From: Chitinophaga rupis
GTDB lineage: Bacteria > Bacteroidota > Bacteroidia > Chitinophagales > Chitinophagaceae
DNA length: 64,000 nt
Direction of reading: 5' to 3'
NCBI RefSeq assembly: GCF_900109685.1
Contig: NZ_FOBB01000007.1
Location: 186,001 to 250,000, forward strand
In this document: positions 35,130 through 45,079 of the stretch, one piece after another
Position numbering within the stretch: position 1 is the stretch's first letter
Layout of the letters: each line of letters opens with the position of its first letter
Program-made: the position numbers and the translations under genes
Notes under the pieces: model-generated
The model's input: only the letters and a program-made list of their open reading frames with translations
Told to the model about the DNA's origin: nothing
Database searches by the model: none

Positions 35130-36440
35130 TTAAGCATGAATAAGGGCCATCATTATATCCATTACATTGGTTTGGGTAGGACCGGTTTTTATTAAGCCGT
35201 TAACAGGAGCAAAAAAATGGTAGGCATCATTATTTTCAAGGTAGCTTTCCGCCTGTAAACCTATGCTGGCAGCCTTTTCCATAATGGCGGCATTTACCAC
35301 GGCGCCGGCAGCATCTGTAGGGCCATCGGTACCATCGGTACCTGCGCTGAGCAGGGTAATATGCGGGTATGCCTGTAAGGTAACACCGGCGGCCAGCGCA
35401 AATTGCTGGTTACGGCCACCTAAGCCCTGCCCGGTTACTACCACAGTGCTTTCTCCGCCCATTAACAAACAGGCCGGGCGTGGGCCTGTCCAGCGAATAG
35501 CCTGCTGCGCCAGGGCCTGTGCAAGTGTGTGTGCGTTACCGGTAACCTCGCTGCTTAACAGCGTGGTATGATAGCCCTGGGCCGTGGCATATTGTGCAGC
35601 TGCTTCCAGTGCAATGCGGTTACTGCCAATTAAGTAGTTACGCGTAGTTTTAAAACCGGTATCGCCGGGTTTGGGCGTGTCCGGAATGATATTATTAGAT
35701 CCCTGCTGCAAATGGCTTTGCAGAGAGGCGGGTATTTTTTGCAGCAGCTCATACTTTTCCAATATGGCCCTCGTATCTGCAAAGGTAGAACGGTCGGGCA
35801 CCGTAGGGCCTGAGCCTATTACATCCAGGTCGTCGCCTACCACATCGCTCAGAATAAGCGTGCATAACGTAGCCGGATATACTTTTAATGCCAGCTGACC
35901 GCCTTTAATAGCAGACATATGTTTGCGCACTGTATTCATTTCATGAATGGTGGCGCCGCTTTTCAGCAAAAGATCAAATAAAGCTTGTACATCCTGCAGG
36001 CTGGAGCCGGGCGGATAATCTATTAATAATGCCGATGCGCCGCCGGATAGCAGGAACAGCACCAGGTCCTGCCGGGCAACTTTCGTCAGCAGTTCCATCA
36101 TTTGCAGGGTAGCCTGTACGCCGTTTTCATCCGGTACGGGGTGCCCGGCTTCTATTACCTTAATATGCTGTAAGGGTAAAGCATGTTCGTATTTGGTGAT
36201 CACCAGCCCCTGTAGCTCATAGGGTAGGTCCAGGGCTTCCAGCGCCTGTGCCATGGCAGCAGCGGCTTTGCCTGCGCCGGTAACAAATATGCGGCTGTTC
36301 TTTTGTAACGGGAAAAATTTGCCGGATATCCATAGTCCGTTATCCTCTGCATGCACCTGCCGGGGAATAAGGTGCTCCGGTTGTACAGCCGCTACGGCCT
36401 GTTTGAAAATGGATATGGCTATGGATGCTGCATCACTCAT
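35130..36440 (-). CDS. gckA: Glycerate 2-kinase (MOFRL/GckA type)
   Basis: A 436-residue protein with the N-terminal DUF4147 domain (IFVTGAGKAAAAMAQALE, and LLSGGASALL near 140) and the C-terminal MOFRL domain (GGESTVVVTGQGLGGRNQQFALAAG, TDGTDGPTDAAGA). These enzymes phosphorylate D-glycerate to 2-phosphoglycerate. The start overlaps by 4 bp the stop of the upstream Spy-like gene, so it is translationally coupled to it. Placement next to uxuA fits hexuronate or related sugar-acid breakdown. Confidence 0.93.
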   Translation of the reverse strand: MSDAASIAISIFKQAVAAVQPEHLIPRQVHAEDNGLWISGKFFPLQKNSRIFVTGAGKAAAAMAQALEALDLPYELQGLVITKYEHALPLQHIKVIEAGHPVPDENGVQATLQMMELLTKVARQDLVLFLLSGGASALLIDYPPGSSLQDVQALFDLLLKSGATIHEMNTVRKHMSAIKGGQLALKVYPATLCTLILSDVVGDDLDVIGSGPTVPDRSTFADTRAILEKYELLQKIPASLQSHLQQGSNNIIPDTPKPGDTGFKTTRNYLIGSNRIALEAAAQYATAQGYHTTLLSSEVTGNAHTLAQALAQQAIRWTGPRPACLLMGGESTVVVTGQGLGGRNQQFALAAGVTLQAYPHITLLSAGTDGTDGPTDAAGAVVNAAIMEKAASIGLQAESYLENNDAYHFFAPVNGLIKTGPTQTNVMDIMMALIHA

Positions 36441-36874
36441 TTCTCCTGCCTGGCCAGTTTCCGTTCCTGCTTCTTATCCATCTTGGCCTCCAGGTGTTCC
36501 CGCTTCTTCATTTCCCAGTCGTTCCACTTTTTATATTGGGTGGGATTTAATACGGTCTTAAAACGCTGGCTGCGTTCTTCATTCAGTGCTTTCAGCTGCT
36601 GCATGCGGTCTTTATCAGCCAGGCTTTTATTTGCTTTGATGGCATCACGGCGGCGGATGATATCTTCGTTAATAACATAGATCTGTTTATCCTGGGCATG
36701 GGTAAGGCCTAGCTCGCGATACAGCTTATCACTCATCTTATCGGCCCTCTTTTCTGCGGTCCACCGGCCTTTTTTAATGGTATGGCTGCTGTCCTTAACC
36801 GGCGCCTGGCTATGTGCTGTAAAGGCAAACATCAGGCATAACAGGAAGGTGGTCAACATCATATGTTTATTCAT
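36437..36874 (-). CDS. Secreted helical protein, Spy/CpxP-like
   Basis: A 145-residue protein with a signal peptide (about 1-22, ending AHSQ) and a highly charged helical body. The segment ADKMSDKLYRELGLTHAQ and later LNPTQYKKWND resemble the LTxxQ-type motifs of Spy/CpxP periplasmic proteins. Such proteins bind unfolded proteins or sense envelope stress. Being the first gene of an operon with glycerate kinase is unexpected for that role. The homology is suggestive only. Confidence 0.65.
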   Translation of the reverse strand: MNKHMMLTTFLLCLMFAFTAHSQAPVKDSSHTIKKGRWTAEKRADKMSDKLYRELGLTHAQDKQIYVINEDIIRRRDAIKANKSLADKDRMQQLKALNEERSQRFKTVLNPTQYKKWNDWEMKKREHLEAKMDKKQERKLARQEK

Positions 36875-37076
36875 AGTAAAAGGATTGTGTCTTACAATCG
36901 AATTTGGCTTGGACTAAGGTACTGAAACTACCACTCATAAAAAATCCTATAAAATAAATATACCTGTATTAAATTTAAGGTTTCACAGGCAATTTGCGCG
37001 TATTCAGCAAAACAGGGACCCTGCCACTGCCTGAAAACCAAACCATCATCTAAACCGCAAAAACAAAATCGATCGT

Positions 37077-40000
37077 ATGGAGCAACCCTTAGCTTATGTA
37101 CCGGGTACCGGCCGAATAAGCCATTTGGTGCCGCCCGGGCCAACACGCCGTAAGCGAACAAAAGTCTTTTACCTGTTATTGGGCGCCCTGCTGACCGGCA
37201 GCTATGCCAAGGCGCAGGAAACCTTTCCCATAAATGGAGTGGCCGATCCCCGCGAGGGCTGCTACGCATTTACTCATGCTACTATTGTAAAAGAAGCAGG
37301 CAACACCCTGCAGGATGCTACCCTGGTGATCCGCGATGGCCGCATTATCAGCGCCGGCCCTGGCGGGGCCATTCCAAAAGACGCCGTGGTGGTGGATTGT
37401 AAAGGGAAATACATTTATCCTTCTTTTGTAGATATATACAGCGATTACGGCACCCAGCCCGTGAAAAAAAGTTCCCAGGGGTTCCGCTCTCTGCCCCAGT
37501 TCCTGTCAAACACCAAAGGCGCCTTTGGCTGGAATGAAGCAATTAAAAGTGAAATAAATGCCGCCGCCATTTTTAAAACAGATGAGCCTAAAGCTAAAAC
37601 CCTGCGGCAGGCTGGTTTTGGCGCAGTGCTAACCCACCAGCAGGATGGTATTGCCCGTGGTACCGGCGCACTGGTAACTTTAGCGGCAGACCGTGAAAAT
37701 AAAGTAATGGTGCGCGAAAAAGCATCCGCCCAATATTCTTTTGACAAAGGCAGCTCCACACAAAACTATCCCGGCTCATTAATGGGCAGCATTGCACTAT
37801 TGCGGCAAACCTACCTGGATGCACTTTGGTATAAAAACCATCCTTCCAAAGAAGGTATTAACCTGAGCCTGCAATCCTGGAACGATGAGCAAGCACTGCC
37901 CCAGGTATTTGAGGTAAGTGATAAATGGGATGTGCTGCGGGCAAAAAAGATAGGGGATGAATTTGGTGTGCAGTACATCATTAAGGCAGCGGGTAATGAA
38001 TACCAGCGGGTGGCTGAAATGGCCGCTACCAAAGCGGCGTTTATACTGCCGCTGAACTTCCCGGCTGCAATGGATGTGGAAGATATTAACGACGCACGTT
38101 TTGTAGCCCTAAGTGATCTGAAACACTGGGAGCTGGCGCCTACTGAGCCGGGAGCATTTGAAAAAGCCGGTATCCCCTTCTGCTTAACAGCAGCAGGCTT
38201 AAAGGATAACAAACAATTCCTCAGCAATGTGCGTAAAGCCATTGAGTACGGGTTAAGCGAGCAAAAAGCGCTGGATGCGCTTACCAAAGTACCGGCTGCC
38301 CTTATAAAAGCCAGCGACCAGGTAGGCACGCTGGATGCCGGTAAGCTGGCCAACTTCCTGATCACTTCCGGCCCTTTGTTTAAAGAAAATACAGTGCTGT
38401 ACCAGAACTGGGTACAGGGCAAACGGTATATTATTAATGAAGATGGCTGGACGGATATCCGGGGCACGTATACGCTTACACTAAGCCCGGGCGCCACCTA
38501 TAATATTCTGGTAAAAGGTACGCCGGTAGCGCCATCCCTGGTATTGTTACAGCAGGCAGATACTATTAGCGGCACTATTGTGCTGGAAGATAAGCTGGTA
38601 AGACTGGCATTTCCCTTAACTAAAAAAGGTACCCGTACCCTGCGCCTGAGTGGTGTAATATCAGGTGATGCCTGGAGTGGTAACGGGCAGGATACCAGTG
38701 GAAGCACGGTGAAATGGAGCGCTGCTTTTTCCAAAGCATTTGTGCCACCCGCAGATTCTGCTAAAAAGAAAACAGACCTGGACCTTACCAAAATATATTA
38801 TCCGTTTAACGGGTATGGCTGGGAAACCACTAAGCCCCAACAACAGGATATTCTCATTAAAAACGCAACGGTATGGACCAACGAACAACAGGGCAAGCTG
38901 GAAAATACTGATGTACTGATCCGCGCCGGGAAAATAGCCCAGGTGGGCAAAAACCTGCCGGCAGGGAATGCCCTGGTAATAGATGGTACCGGCAAACACC
39001 TGACACCGGGTATTATAGATGAGCATTCCCACATTGCCATTACCAAAGGGGTGAATGAAGGTACCCAGTCCGTAACATCAGAAGTACGTATAGCCGATGT
39101 GCTGAACCCGGATGATATTAATATTTACCGGCAGCTGAGCGGCGGTGTTACCTCCAGCCACCTGCTGCATGGTTCCGCCAACACCATTGGTGGACAAACA
39201 CAGCTGATAAAGCTGCGCTGGGGCGCTAATGCAGAAGAGCTGAAGTTTGCCGGCTGGGATCCTTTCATCAAGTTTGCACTGGGCGAGAACGTAAAACAGT
39301 CTAATTGGGGCGAGAGCCAGCGTACCCGCTTCCCGCAAACACGTATGGGTGTAGACCAGGTACTGGACGATGCGTTTACCCGTGCCCGTGATTATGAAAA
39401 GCAAGGCCCCGGCAAACGCCGCGACCTGGAGCTGGATGCGCTGGTGGAAATACTGAATCACAAACGTTTTATTACCTGCCACTCCTATGTGCAAAGCGAG
39501 ATCAATATGCTGATCCATGAGGCAGATAAATTCGGATTTACTGTAAATACGTTCACGCATATACTGGAAGGGTATAAGGTGGCCGATAAAATGAAAAAAC
39601 ATGGCGCCGGCGCCTCTACCTTTGCCGACTGGTGGGCGTATAAAATGGAAGTACAGGATGCTATTCCCTATAACGCCACCATTATGCAACGTGTAGGGCT
39701 TACCGTAGCCATTAACTCTGATGATGCGGAAATGGCCCGCCGCCTGAACCAGGAAGCTGCAAAAAGCATCAAATATGGCGGCATGACCGAAGAAGATGCG
39801 CTGAAAATGGTAACCCTGAACCCGGCCAAGCTGCTGCATATATCTGATAAGGTAGGCAGCATTAAACCCGGGAAGGATGGTGATGTAGTGTTATGGTCTG
39901 ATGACCCGCTGAGCATTTATGCCAAAGCAGAAAAAACGATTGTAGACGGTGTAGTGTACTTTGACCGGCAGCACGATGCAGAGCTGCACCAGCGCATAGC

Positions 40001-40148
40001 CACAGAACGTAACCGCCTGATCCAGAAAATGCTGGCAGAAAAGAAAAAAGGCAGCCCGGTTGATAAAATTAAACCTACCCGCGATGAGCTATGGAATTGC
40101 GAGGATATGGAAGCTGGCCACCAGCACGGCATAACAGATAATTTCTAA
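37077..40148 (+). CDS. Secreted protein with two amidohydrolase-fold halves, the first degenerate
   Basis: A 1023-residue protein. A membrane-type segment or late signal peptide lies at about 28-46 (VFYLLLGALLTGSYAKAQ). The first half (about 60-460) has the amidohydrolase composite layout but reads YPSFVDIYSDYG where HxH is expected. The second half (about 590-990) has an intact GIIDEHSHI, an FITCHSY His and a VAINSDDAE Asp, so it should bind metal and be the active unit. Imidazolonepropionase-like hydrolases are the closest group; substrates may be peptides or lactams. The gene downstream encodes a related single-domain protein. Confidence 0.85.
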   Translation: MEQPLAYVPGTGRISHLVPPGPTRRKRTKVFYLLLGALLTGSYAKAQETFPINGVADPREGCYAFTHATIVKEAGNTLQDATLVIRDGRIISAGPGGAIPKDAVVVDCKGKYIYPSFVDIYSDYGTQPVKKSSQGFRSLPQFLSNTKGAFGWNEAIKSEINAAAIFKTDEPKAKTLRQAGFGAVLTHQQDGIARGTGALVTLAADRENKVMVREKASAQYSFDKGSSTQNYPGSLMGSIALLRQTYLDALWYKNHPSKEGINLSLQSWNDEQALPQVFEVSDKWDVLRAKKIGDEFGVQYIIKAAGNEYQRVAEMAATKAAFILPLNFPAAMDVEDINDARFVALSDLKHWELAPTEPGAFEKAGIPFCLTAAGLKDNKQFLSNVRKAIEYGLSEQKALDALTKVPAALIKASDQVGTLDAGKLANFLITSGPLFKENTVLYQNWVQGKRYIINEDGWTDIRGTYTLTLSPGATYNILVKGTPVAPSLVLLQQADTISGTIVLEDKLVRLAFPLTKKGTRTLRLSGVISGDAWSGNGQDTSGSTVKWSAAFSKAFVPPADSAKKKTDLDLTKIYYPFNGYGWETTKPQQQDILIKNATVWTNEQQGKLENTDVLIRAGKIAQVGKNLPAGNALVIDGTGKHLTPGIIDEHSHIAITKGVNEGTQSVTSEVRIADVLNPDDINIYRQLSGGVTSSHLLHGSANTIGGQTQLIKLRWGANAEELKFAGWDPFIKFALGENVKQSNWGESQRTRFPQTRMGVDQVLDDAFTRARDYEKQGPGKRRDLELDALVEILNHKRFITCHSYVQSEINMLIHEADKFGFTVNTFTHILEGYKVADKMKKHGAGASTFADWWAYKMEVQDAIPYNATIMQRVGLTVAINSDDAEMARRLNQEAAKSIKYGGMTEEDALKMVTLNPAKLLHISDKVGSIKPGKDGDVVLWSDDPLSIYAKAEKTIVDGVVYFDRQHDAELHQRIATERNRLIQKMLAEKKKGSPVDKIKPTRDELWNCEDMEAGHQHGITDNF

Positions 40149-40164
40149 TTTTAGATTTACGATG

Positions 40165-40217
40165 TACGATTTTAGATTTTCGGGAGAATTTTCGCTGCAT
40201 TCAAATCTAAAATCGTA
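40165..40217. repeat. Word-repeat hairpin, GATTTTAGATTT family
   Basis: TACGATTTTAGATTT (40165-40179) and its exact complement (40203-40217) form a 15-bp stem between two co-directional amidohydrolase genes; flanking copies of TTTTAGATTTACGA extend it. It is the same family as at 24521 and 60936. Confidence 0.8.
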
Positions 40218-40244
40218 AATCTAAGATCCCAAATCACAAAGCTT

Positions 40245-41540
40245 ATGATCAAACATCTCTCTTTATACATCACATGTGTGGTTTTCACCGGCCGGGTGCT
40301 GGCGCAGGAAACCATATACCCGGCTGCTGCACAGCAAAAAACAATCGTGCTTACCCATGCCACTATTCATGTAGGCAATGGGCAGGTAATAGAAAATGGC
40401 AGCATTGCATTTGTCAATGGAAAAATAACGGCTGTAGGCGCTGAGGTGCCCAGCAGTGCCGATGCGCAGGTAATAGACGTACAGGGGCAGCACATTTACC
40501 CCGGCATTATTGCACCCGCTTCTGATGTGGGTCTTACGGAAGTGGAAAGCGTGCGGGCCACCAATGATTACGAGGAAGTAGGAGAGCTGAACCCTTCTGT
40601 ACGCGCATTGATAGCTTATAACACAGATTCAAAAGTGATCAATACCCTGCGGGTGAATGGGATACTGCTGGCGCAGGTAACGCCGGCAGGCGACCTGTTA
40701 TCCGGCTCCTCCTCCGTAGTGCAGCTGGATGCCTGGAACTGGGAAGATGCTGCTTACAAAGCAGATGACGGACAACACTTTTTTATGCCGCAGCTGCTGC
40801 CACCCTCTAACCCTTTCCGCGGGCCACAGCCGCCCGCCAACGACCGGGAAAAAGAAGCCTATGAAAAAATAGAAAGTGTACGCGCTTTTTTCCGCGAAGC
40901 CAAAGCCTATATACAGGAAGGTAAGCACACTGAAACCAACCTGAAATTTGAAGCCCTACGCAAGCTGTTCAGCAAAGAGCAAAAGCTGTACATACACTGT
41001 AACATAGTAAAGGAAATGCTGCTGGCTGTAGATTTTGCCAAAGAGTTTGGCTTTGAGGTGGTAATTGTAGGTGGTTCCGATGCTTATATGATCCCCGACA
41101 TCCTGAAGCAGAACAACATAGCAGTAATACTGGCGCAGCCGCATAGCCTGCCCACCATGCAGGACGATGATGTGGACCAGCCGTATAAAACAGCTGCCCA
41201 GCTGCAAAAAGCAGGAGTATTATTCTGCATCAGCAATGAAGGTTTCTGGCAACAGCGTAACCTGATGTTTGAAGCCGGCACTGCCAGCGCTTATGGTATG
41301 AGCAAGGAAGAAGCTTTAAGCGCCATTACGCTGAACACTGCTAAAATATTGGGTATTGATAAAACCACCGGTTCCCTGGAACCCGGTAAGGACGCTAATA
41401 TTGCCGTAAGTACCGGCGATATACTGGATATGCGCTCCAATAATATTACCCATGCTTTTATCCAGGGTAGGGAAGTGAGCCTGGATAACAAGCATAAGCA
41501 GCTGTATGAAAGATATAAGTATAAATATGGGCTGAAGTAA
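40245..41540 (+). CDS. Secreted amidohydrolase-fold protein lacking the HxH motif
   Basis: A 431-residue protein with a signal peptide (about 1-20, ending VLAQE). The amidohydrolase composite fold is clear from ATIHVGNGQVIENGSIAF and, at the C-terminus, LNTAKILGIDKTTGSLEPGKD. The strand-1 metal site reads YPGIIAPASDVGL with no HxH. It resembles the first half of the 37077 protein (TLR followed by a GSSSVVQLDAW-like segment compared with GTGALVTLAAD). It may form a complex with that protein as a non-catalytic partner. Loss of enzyme activity is inferred, not shown. Confidence 0.82.
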   Translation: MIKHLSLYITCVVFTGRVLAQETIYPAAAQQKTIVLTHATIHVGNGQVIENGSIAFVNGKITAVGAEVPSSADAQVIDVQGQHIYPGIIAPASDVGLTEVESVRATNDYEEVGELNPSVRALIAYNTDSKVINTLRVNGILLAQVTPAGDLLSGSSSVVQLDAWNWEDAAYKADDGQHFFMPQLLPPSNPFRGPQPPANDREKEAYEKIESVRAFFREAKAYIQEGKHTETNLKFEALRKLFSKEQKLYIHCNIVKEMLLAVDFAKEFGFEVVIVGGSDAYMIPDILKQNNIAVILAQPHSLPTMQDDDVDQPYKTAAQLQKAGVLFCISNEGFWQQRNLMFEAGTASAYGMSKEEALSAITLNTAKILGIDKTTGSLEPGKDANIAVSTGDILDMRSNNITHAFIQGREVSLDNKHKQLYERYKYKYGLK

Positions 41541-41557
41541 GTAAAAAAGTAAAAGTC

Positions 41558-41604
41558 AAAAATTAAAAAAGACGCGGATGATCTTCGCGTCTTTTTTAAT
41601 TTTT
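41558..41604. terminator. Bidirectional terminator
   Basis: A perfect 19-bp stem (41558-41576 with 41586-41604) with GACGCG at its tip and A-rich/T-rich base, between convergent genes ending at 41540 and 41623. Further complementary AGTAAA words flank it. Confidence 0.93.
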
Positions 41605-41622
41605 GCTTCTTTACTTTTTATT

Positions 41623-42906
41623 TTAAACCGCTTTTACGAGGTGATATATCTTTTTTCCTCTTTGTACAAGAATATAACGGTCACGTAGCAACAAGGATTT
41701 GTCCACGACAAAATCCAGCGCGGTCACCTTGCTTTTATTAATGCTGATACCGCCATTCTGCAGCATTTTGCGTGCTTCTCCCTTGCTGGCCAATATTTTA
41801 GTATCAGCAATAAAACTAATAATATCTTTCCCGGTTTCCAGCTCTGCCAGCGATACTTCTACCTGCGGAACGCCGCTCATTATTTCCAGCAGCTGCGCTT
41901 CTGTAAGGGATAGCAGCATTTCAGCCGTATCATTCTGGAACAACATTTCAGAGGCCTTTACTGCAAATTCATATTCTTTTTCACCATGAATAAAAGTGGT
42001 TACTTCCTGCGCCAGCCTTCTTTGGAGAATGCGACGATTTGTATCCTGGCGGTGTTCTGCTATTAATGCTTCTACCACAGGCTGCTCCAGGAAAGTGAAC
42101 GTGCGGATATAGCTTTCCGCATCTTCATCAGAGGTATTGATCCAGAACTGGTAGAACAAATAAGGTGAGGTCTTTGCCGGATCTAACCACACATTGCCCT
42201 GCTCTGTTTTGCCAAACTTGGTGCCATCCGCCTTCTTGATCAGCGGGCAGGTAAAGGCAAATGCTTCCCCGCCGGCTTTACGGCGCACCAGTTCCGTACC
42301 GGTTACAATATTACCCCACTGGTCAGAGCCGCCCATTTGCAGCTTGCAGTTCTTGGCAGTATATAAATGGTAAAAATCATATCCCTGTATGAGCTGGTAG
42401 CTGAATTCCGTGAAAGACATACCGCTGTCGCCTTCCAGCCTTTTCTTCACAGAATCCTTGGCCATCATATAGTTAACGGAAATGTGCTTGCCCACATCAC
42501 GTATAAAGTCGAGGAAAGAAATGTTCTTAAACCAATCGTAGTTATTCACCATTTCCGCAGCATTGGGCAGGGCGGTGTCAAAGTTCAGGAATCTTTCCAG
42601 CTGCGCCTTAATACAGCTTTGGTTATGCCGCAGGGTTTCCAGGTCCAGCATTTTGCGTTCCTCCGCTTTAAAGGAAGGATCGCCCACCATGCCGGTAGCG
42701 CCACCTACCAGCGCCAGGGGCTTATGCCCGGCCTTTTGCAAGTGCACTAGCAGCAGTATGGGTACCAGGCTGCCAATGTGCAGGGAATCTGCCGTAGGGT
42801 CAAAACCCACGTAGGCCGTGGTCATTTCTTTTTGTAATTGCTCTTCCGTGCCAGGCATTATATCCTGTAACATGCCTCTCCAGCGCAATTCATCTATCAG
42901 GTTCAT
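41623..42906 (-). CDS. tyrS: Tyrosyl-tRNA synthetase
   Basis: The frame runs upstream to 43059, but the ATG at 42906 ([13 protein letters not shown]) is chosen because it begins the conserved domain; the result is 427 residues, normal for TyrRS. Class I motifs are visible: LHIGS as the HIGH motif (about 43-47) and KFGKT as the KMSKS equivalent (about 230-234), then the anticodon-binding part and a C-terminal S4 domain ending YHLVKAV. It charges tRNA-Tyr. A -7 promoter box lies 22 bp ahead of this start, supporting it. Confidence 0.96.
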   Translation of the reverse strand: MNLIDELRWRGMLQDIMPGTEEQLQKEMTTAYVGFDPTADSLHIGSLVPILLLVHLQKAGHKPLALVGGATGMVGDPSFKAEERKMLDLETLRHNQSCIKAQLERFLNFDTALPNAAEMVNNYDWFKNISFLDFIRDVGKHISVNYMMAKDSVKKRLEGDSGMSFTEFSYQLIQGYDFYHLYTAKNCKLQMGGSDQWGNIVTGTELVRRKAGGEAFAFTCPLIKKADGTKFGKTEQGNVWLDPAKTSPYLFYQFWINTSDEDAESYIRTFTFLEQPVVEALIAEHRQDTNRRILQRRLAQEVTTFIHGEKEYEFAVKASEMLFQNDTAEMLLSLTEAQLLEIMSGVPQVEVSLAELETGKDIISFIADTKILASKGEARKMLQNGGISINKSKVTALDFVVDKSLLLRDRYILVQRGKKIYHLVKAV

Positions 42907-42927
42907 CGGTAAAGTTGAAAATTTGTG

Positions 42928-42935
42928 CAAACCTA
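42928..42935 (-). promoter_or_regulatory. Bacteroidota -7 box of tyrS
   Basis: On the minus strand it reads TAGGTTTG, an exact TAnnTTTG match, 22 bp ahead of the tyrS start. No exact -33 TTTG is seen. The 42907-43151 gap between tyrS and the divergent hscA-like gene has no other clear feature except a duplicated CAGTTTGCAGTCC word at 42950-42975. Confidence 0.5.
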
Positions 42936-43151
42936 ATAAATAGTTGGCAGTTTGCAGTCCACAGTTTGCAGTCCGGGCCGGTTCGGCCATGGGAGCTGAA
43001 TAGATGTAGCAGGAAAATGAAGGAAAGATCATGGAGAGGAGGCAGGCTGTATACAGCAATGCACCTTTATTCTGATGATTTATACCGGGCGGTTGGCCTG
43101 TTGTTTGCTGCTCAGGCTAATAGAACTATTCACCCGCTTAAACCCAAAACC

Positions 43152-45014
43152 ATGGCAAACACAAGTAAGCAGCCGGCATTTGTACATATCCAACAGCAGT
43201 CCGAAGTAATTGCAGGCATTGACCTGGGCACTACCAATAGCCTGGTGGCCATTATACATCCATCATTCGGACAGCCGGTAGCCCTGCGGGAATATAATAA
43301 CAGCGCCCTGGTGCCCTCTGTACTATATTTTACAGAAGAGGAAAGCGTGGTGGTGGGCAATAAGGCAAAAGCGGCGCTGATCACGCATCCCCGCCAAACA
43401 GTGTACAGCGCCAAGCGCCTGATGGGCCGGTCTTATAACGATGTAAAGGAGCAGGAAGCATTTTTTTCCTATCGCCTGGTGAATGATGAAACCGATCGTT
43501 TGTTAAAAGTACAGGTGGCCGATAAAGATTATACCCCGGTAGAATTATCCGCCTACCTGCTGAGCGCCTTAAAGCGGCGGGCAGAATATATTTTACAAAC
43601 ATCCATCAATAAAGCTGTGATCACCGTACCGGCCAGCTTTAATGACGCACAGCGCCAGGCTACCCGCGATGCCGGTAAGCTGGCCGGGCTGGATGTATTG
43701 CGTATTATTAATGAACCCACGGCTGCCGCGCTGGCCTATGGCATGGGATTACAGCGTAATGAAGAAAAGACCGTAGCGGTATACGACCTGGGTGGTGGTA
43801 TTTTTGACCTGTCCATTCTGAAAATAGCCAATGGCGTATTTAAAGTACTGGCCACCAGCGGAGATACCACCCTGGGTGGCGATGATATGGACCAGGCCAT
43901 TGTGGAGCACTGGGCCTGGTTGCATGAAATAGAACCGGAAGCATTAGGCAGCAATAAAGGACTGGGACAGGCTTTACGGCTAAAAGCCGCAGAAGCCAAA
44001 CAGCACCTGTCGGGCGCTGATTACTTTCATACCCGGATGGATAATTACGAGCTGCAGCTAACCCAGGCGCAGCTGGAAGAGCTGGTACAACCGCTCATAG
44101 CCAAAACAATTGACTGCTGCCGCAAAGCGCTTGCAGATGCGCGGCTAACCGTGAAAGATATAAATGCCGTGCTGATGGTGGGCGGCGCCACCCGTATGCC
44201 CCTGGTGAAAGAAGCGGTGAGCGGATTTTTTGAGCAGCCGGTAAATGATTCACTGCACCCCGATGAAGTGGTGGCGCTAGGTGCCGCCATACAGGCGGAT
44301 ATGCTGGCCGGTAACCGGCACGCTATGCAGCTGCAGGATGTAACCCCGCTATCTCTGGGCGTTGAAACCATGGGTGGCTTAATGGATGTGCTGATACCAC
44401 GTAATACAAAAATACCGGCCAGCGCTTTCCGTAATTATACCACGCAGCAGGATGGACAAACCAGTATGAAAGTAGCCATTTACCAGGGAGAGCGCGACCT
44501 AGTAAAAGATAACCGCAAGCTGGCGGAATTTGAACTCACCGGCATCCCGGAAATGAACGCCGGCTTAGCGCAGATCCAGCTTTCTTTTTCCCTGAATGAG
44601 GATGGTATACTGCTGGTAAAAGCCAGGGAGCTGCGCAGCGGCGTGGAACAAAGCATTCAGGTGCAGCCGCAGTACGGGTTAACCGGGCAGGAGGTAGACA
44701 CCATGTTACAATCATCCATCCGTCATGCGCAGGAAGATCTGCAGACACGTAACATGCTGGAAATACAAACCACCGCACAGCAGCTGCTGGATGTAACCGC
44801 TGCTTTCCTGGATAAGAATATGGAGCTGCTCTCCGGTGAAGAGATTCAAAACACCCGGCAGGCTATGAACGACCTGCAGGATGTAATAGCCACTAATGAT
44901 AAAGCAGTAATAGAAGAAAAGATAGCTGTGCTGAATGAGCTGTCAAAACCTTATGCGGAGCGGCTTACAGATAAAGCTGCGCGAGCTGATATGAAACAGC
45001 ATATAGAAGAATAA
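43152..45014 (+). CDS. hscA: Hsp70-family chaperone, HscA-like
   Basis: The ATG at 43152 ([10 protein letters not shown]) is chosen over an upstream extension through the tyrS control region; this gives 620 residues, the length of HscA (about 616) and shorter than DnaK. Actin-fold signatures are [11 protein letters not shown] (about 22-32), [14 protein letters not shown] (about 209-222) and [17 protein letters not shown] (about 339-355). The substrate domain starts at [12 protein letters not shown]. HscA helps IscU transfer iron-sulfur clusters. No hscB, iscU or fdx is next to it, so HscA versus another DnaK paralogue rests on length and sequence. Confidence 0.85.
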   Translation: MANTSKQPAFVHIQQQSEVIAGIDLGTTNSLVAIIHPSFGQPVALREYNNSALVPSVLYFTEEESVVVGNKAKAALITHPRQTVYSAKRLMGRSYNDVKEQEAFFSYRLVNDETDRLLKVQVADKDYTPVELSAYLLSALKRRAEYILQTSINKAVITVPASFNDAQRQATRDAGKLAGLDVLRIINEPTAAALAYGMGLQRNEEKTVAVYDLGGGIFDLSILKIANGVFKVLATSGDTTLGGDDMDQAIVEHWAWLHEIEPEALGSNKGLGQALRLKAAEAKQHLSGADYFHTRMDNYELQLTQAQLEELVQPLIAKTIDCCRKALADARLTVKDINAVLMVGGATRMPLVKEAVSGFFEQPVNDSLHPDEVVALGAAIQADMLAGNRHAMQLQDVTPLSLGVETMGGLMDVLIPRNTKIPASAFRNYTTQQDGQTSMKVAIYQGERDLVKDNRKLAEFELTGIPEMNAGLAQIQLSFSLNEDGILLVKARELRSGVEQSIQVQPQYGLTGQEVDTMLQSSIRHAQEDLQTRNMLEIQTTAQQLLDVTAAFLDKNMELLSGEEIQNTRQAMNDLQDVIATNDKAVIEEKIAVLNELSKPYAERLTDKAARADMKQHIEE

Positions 45015-45020
45015 TACCAA

Positions 45021-45061
45021 AAGCAATCGCCGTTCCTGCTAAGAGAACGGCGATGTTGCTT
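45021..45061. terminator. Bidirectional terminator between hscA-like and rfbD genes
   Basis: ATCGCCGTTC (45026-45035) pairs with GAACGGCGAT (45045-45054); AAGCA and TTGCTT extend the stem outward. It sits between two convergent stops. Confidence 0.9.
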
Positions 45062-45079
45062 ATAATAAGGATGTGTTAC

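Noticed and set aside
38661-39839. Long minus-strand frames within the large amidohydrolase gene
   Set aside because: They are antisense shadows of a well-supported coding region with no domain of their own.
42907-43059. Longer N-terminus for tyrosyl-tRNA synthetase
   Set aside because: The conserved protein begins at 42906, a -7 promoter box lies inside the extension, and the added residues do not match the family.
42915-43151. Longer N-terminus for the HscA-like protein
   Set aside because: The extension crosses the tyrS promoter region and has no similarity to Hsp70; the ATG at 43152 gives the normal length.
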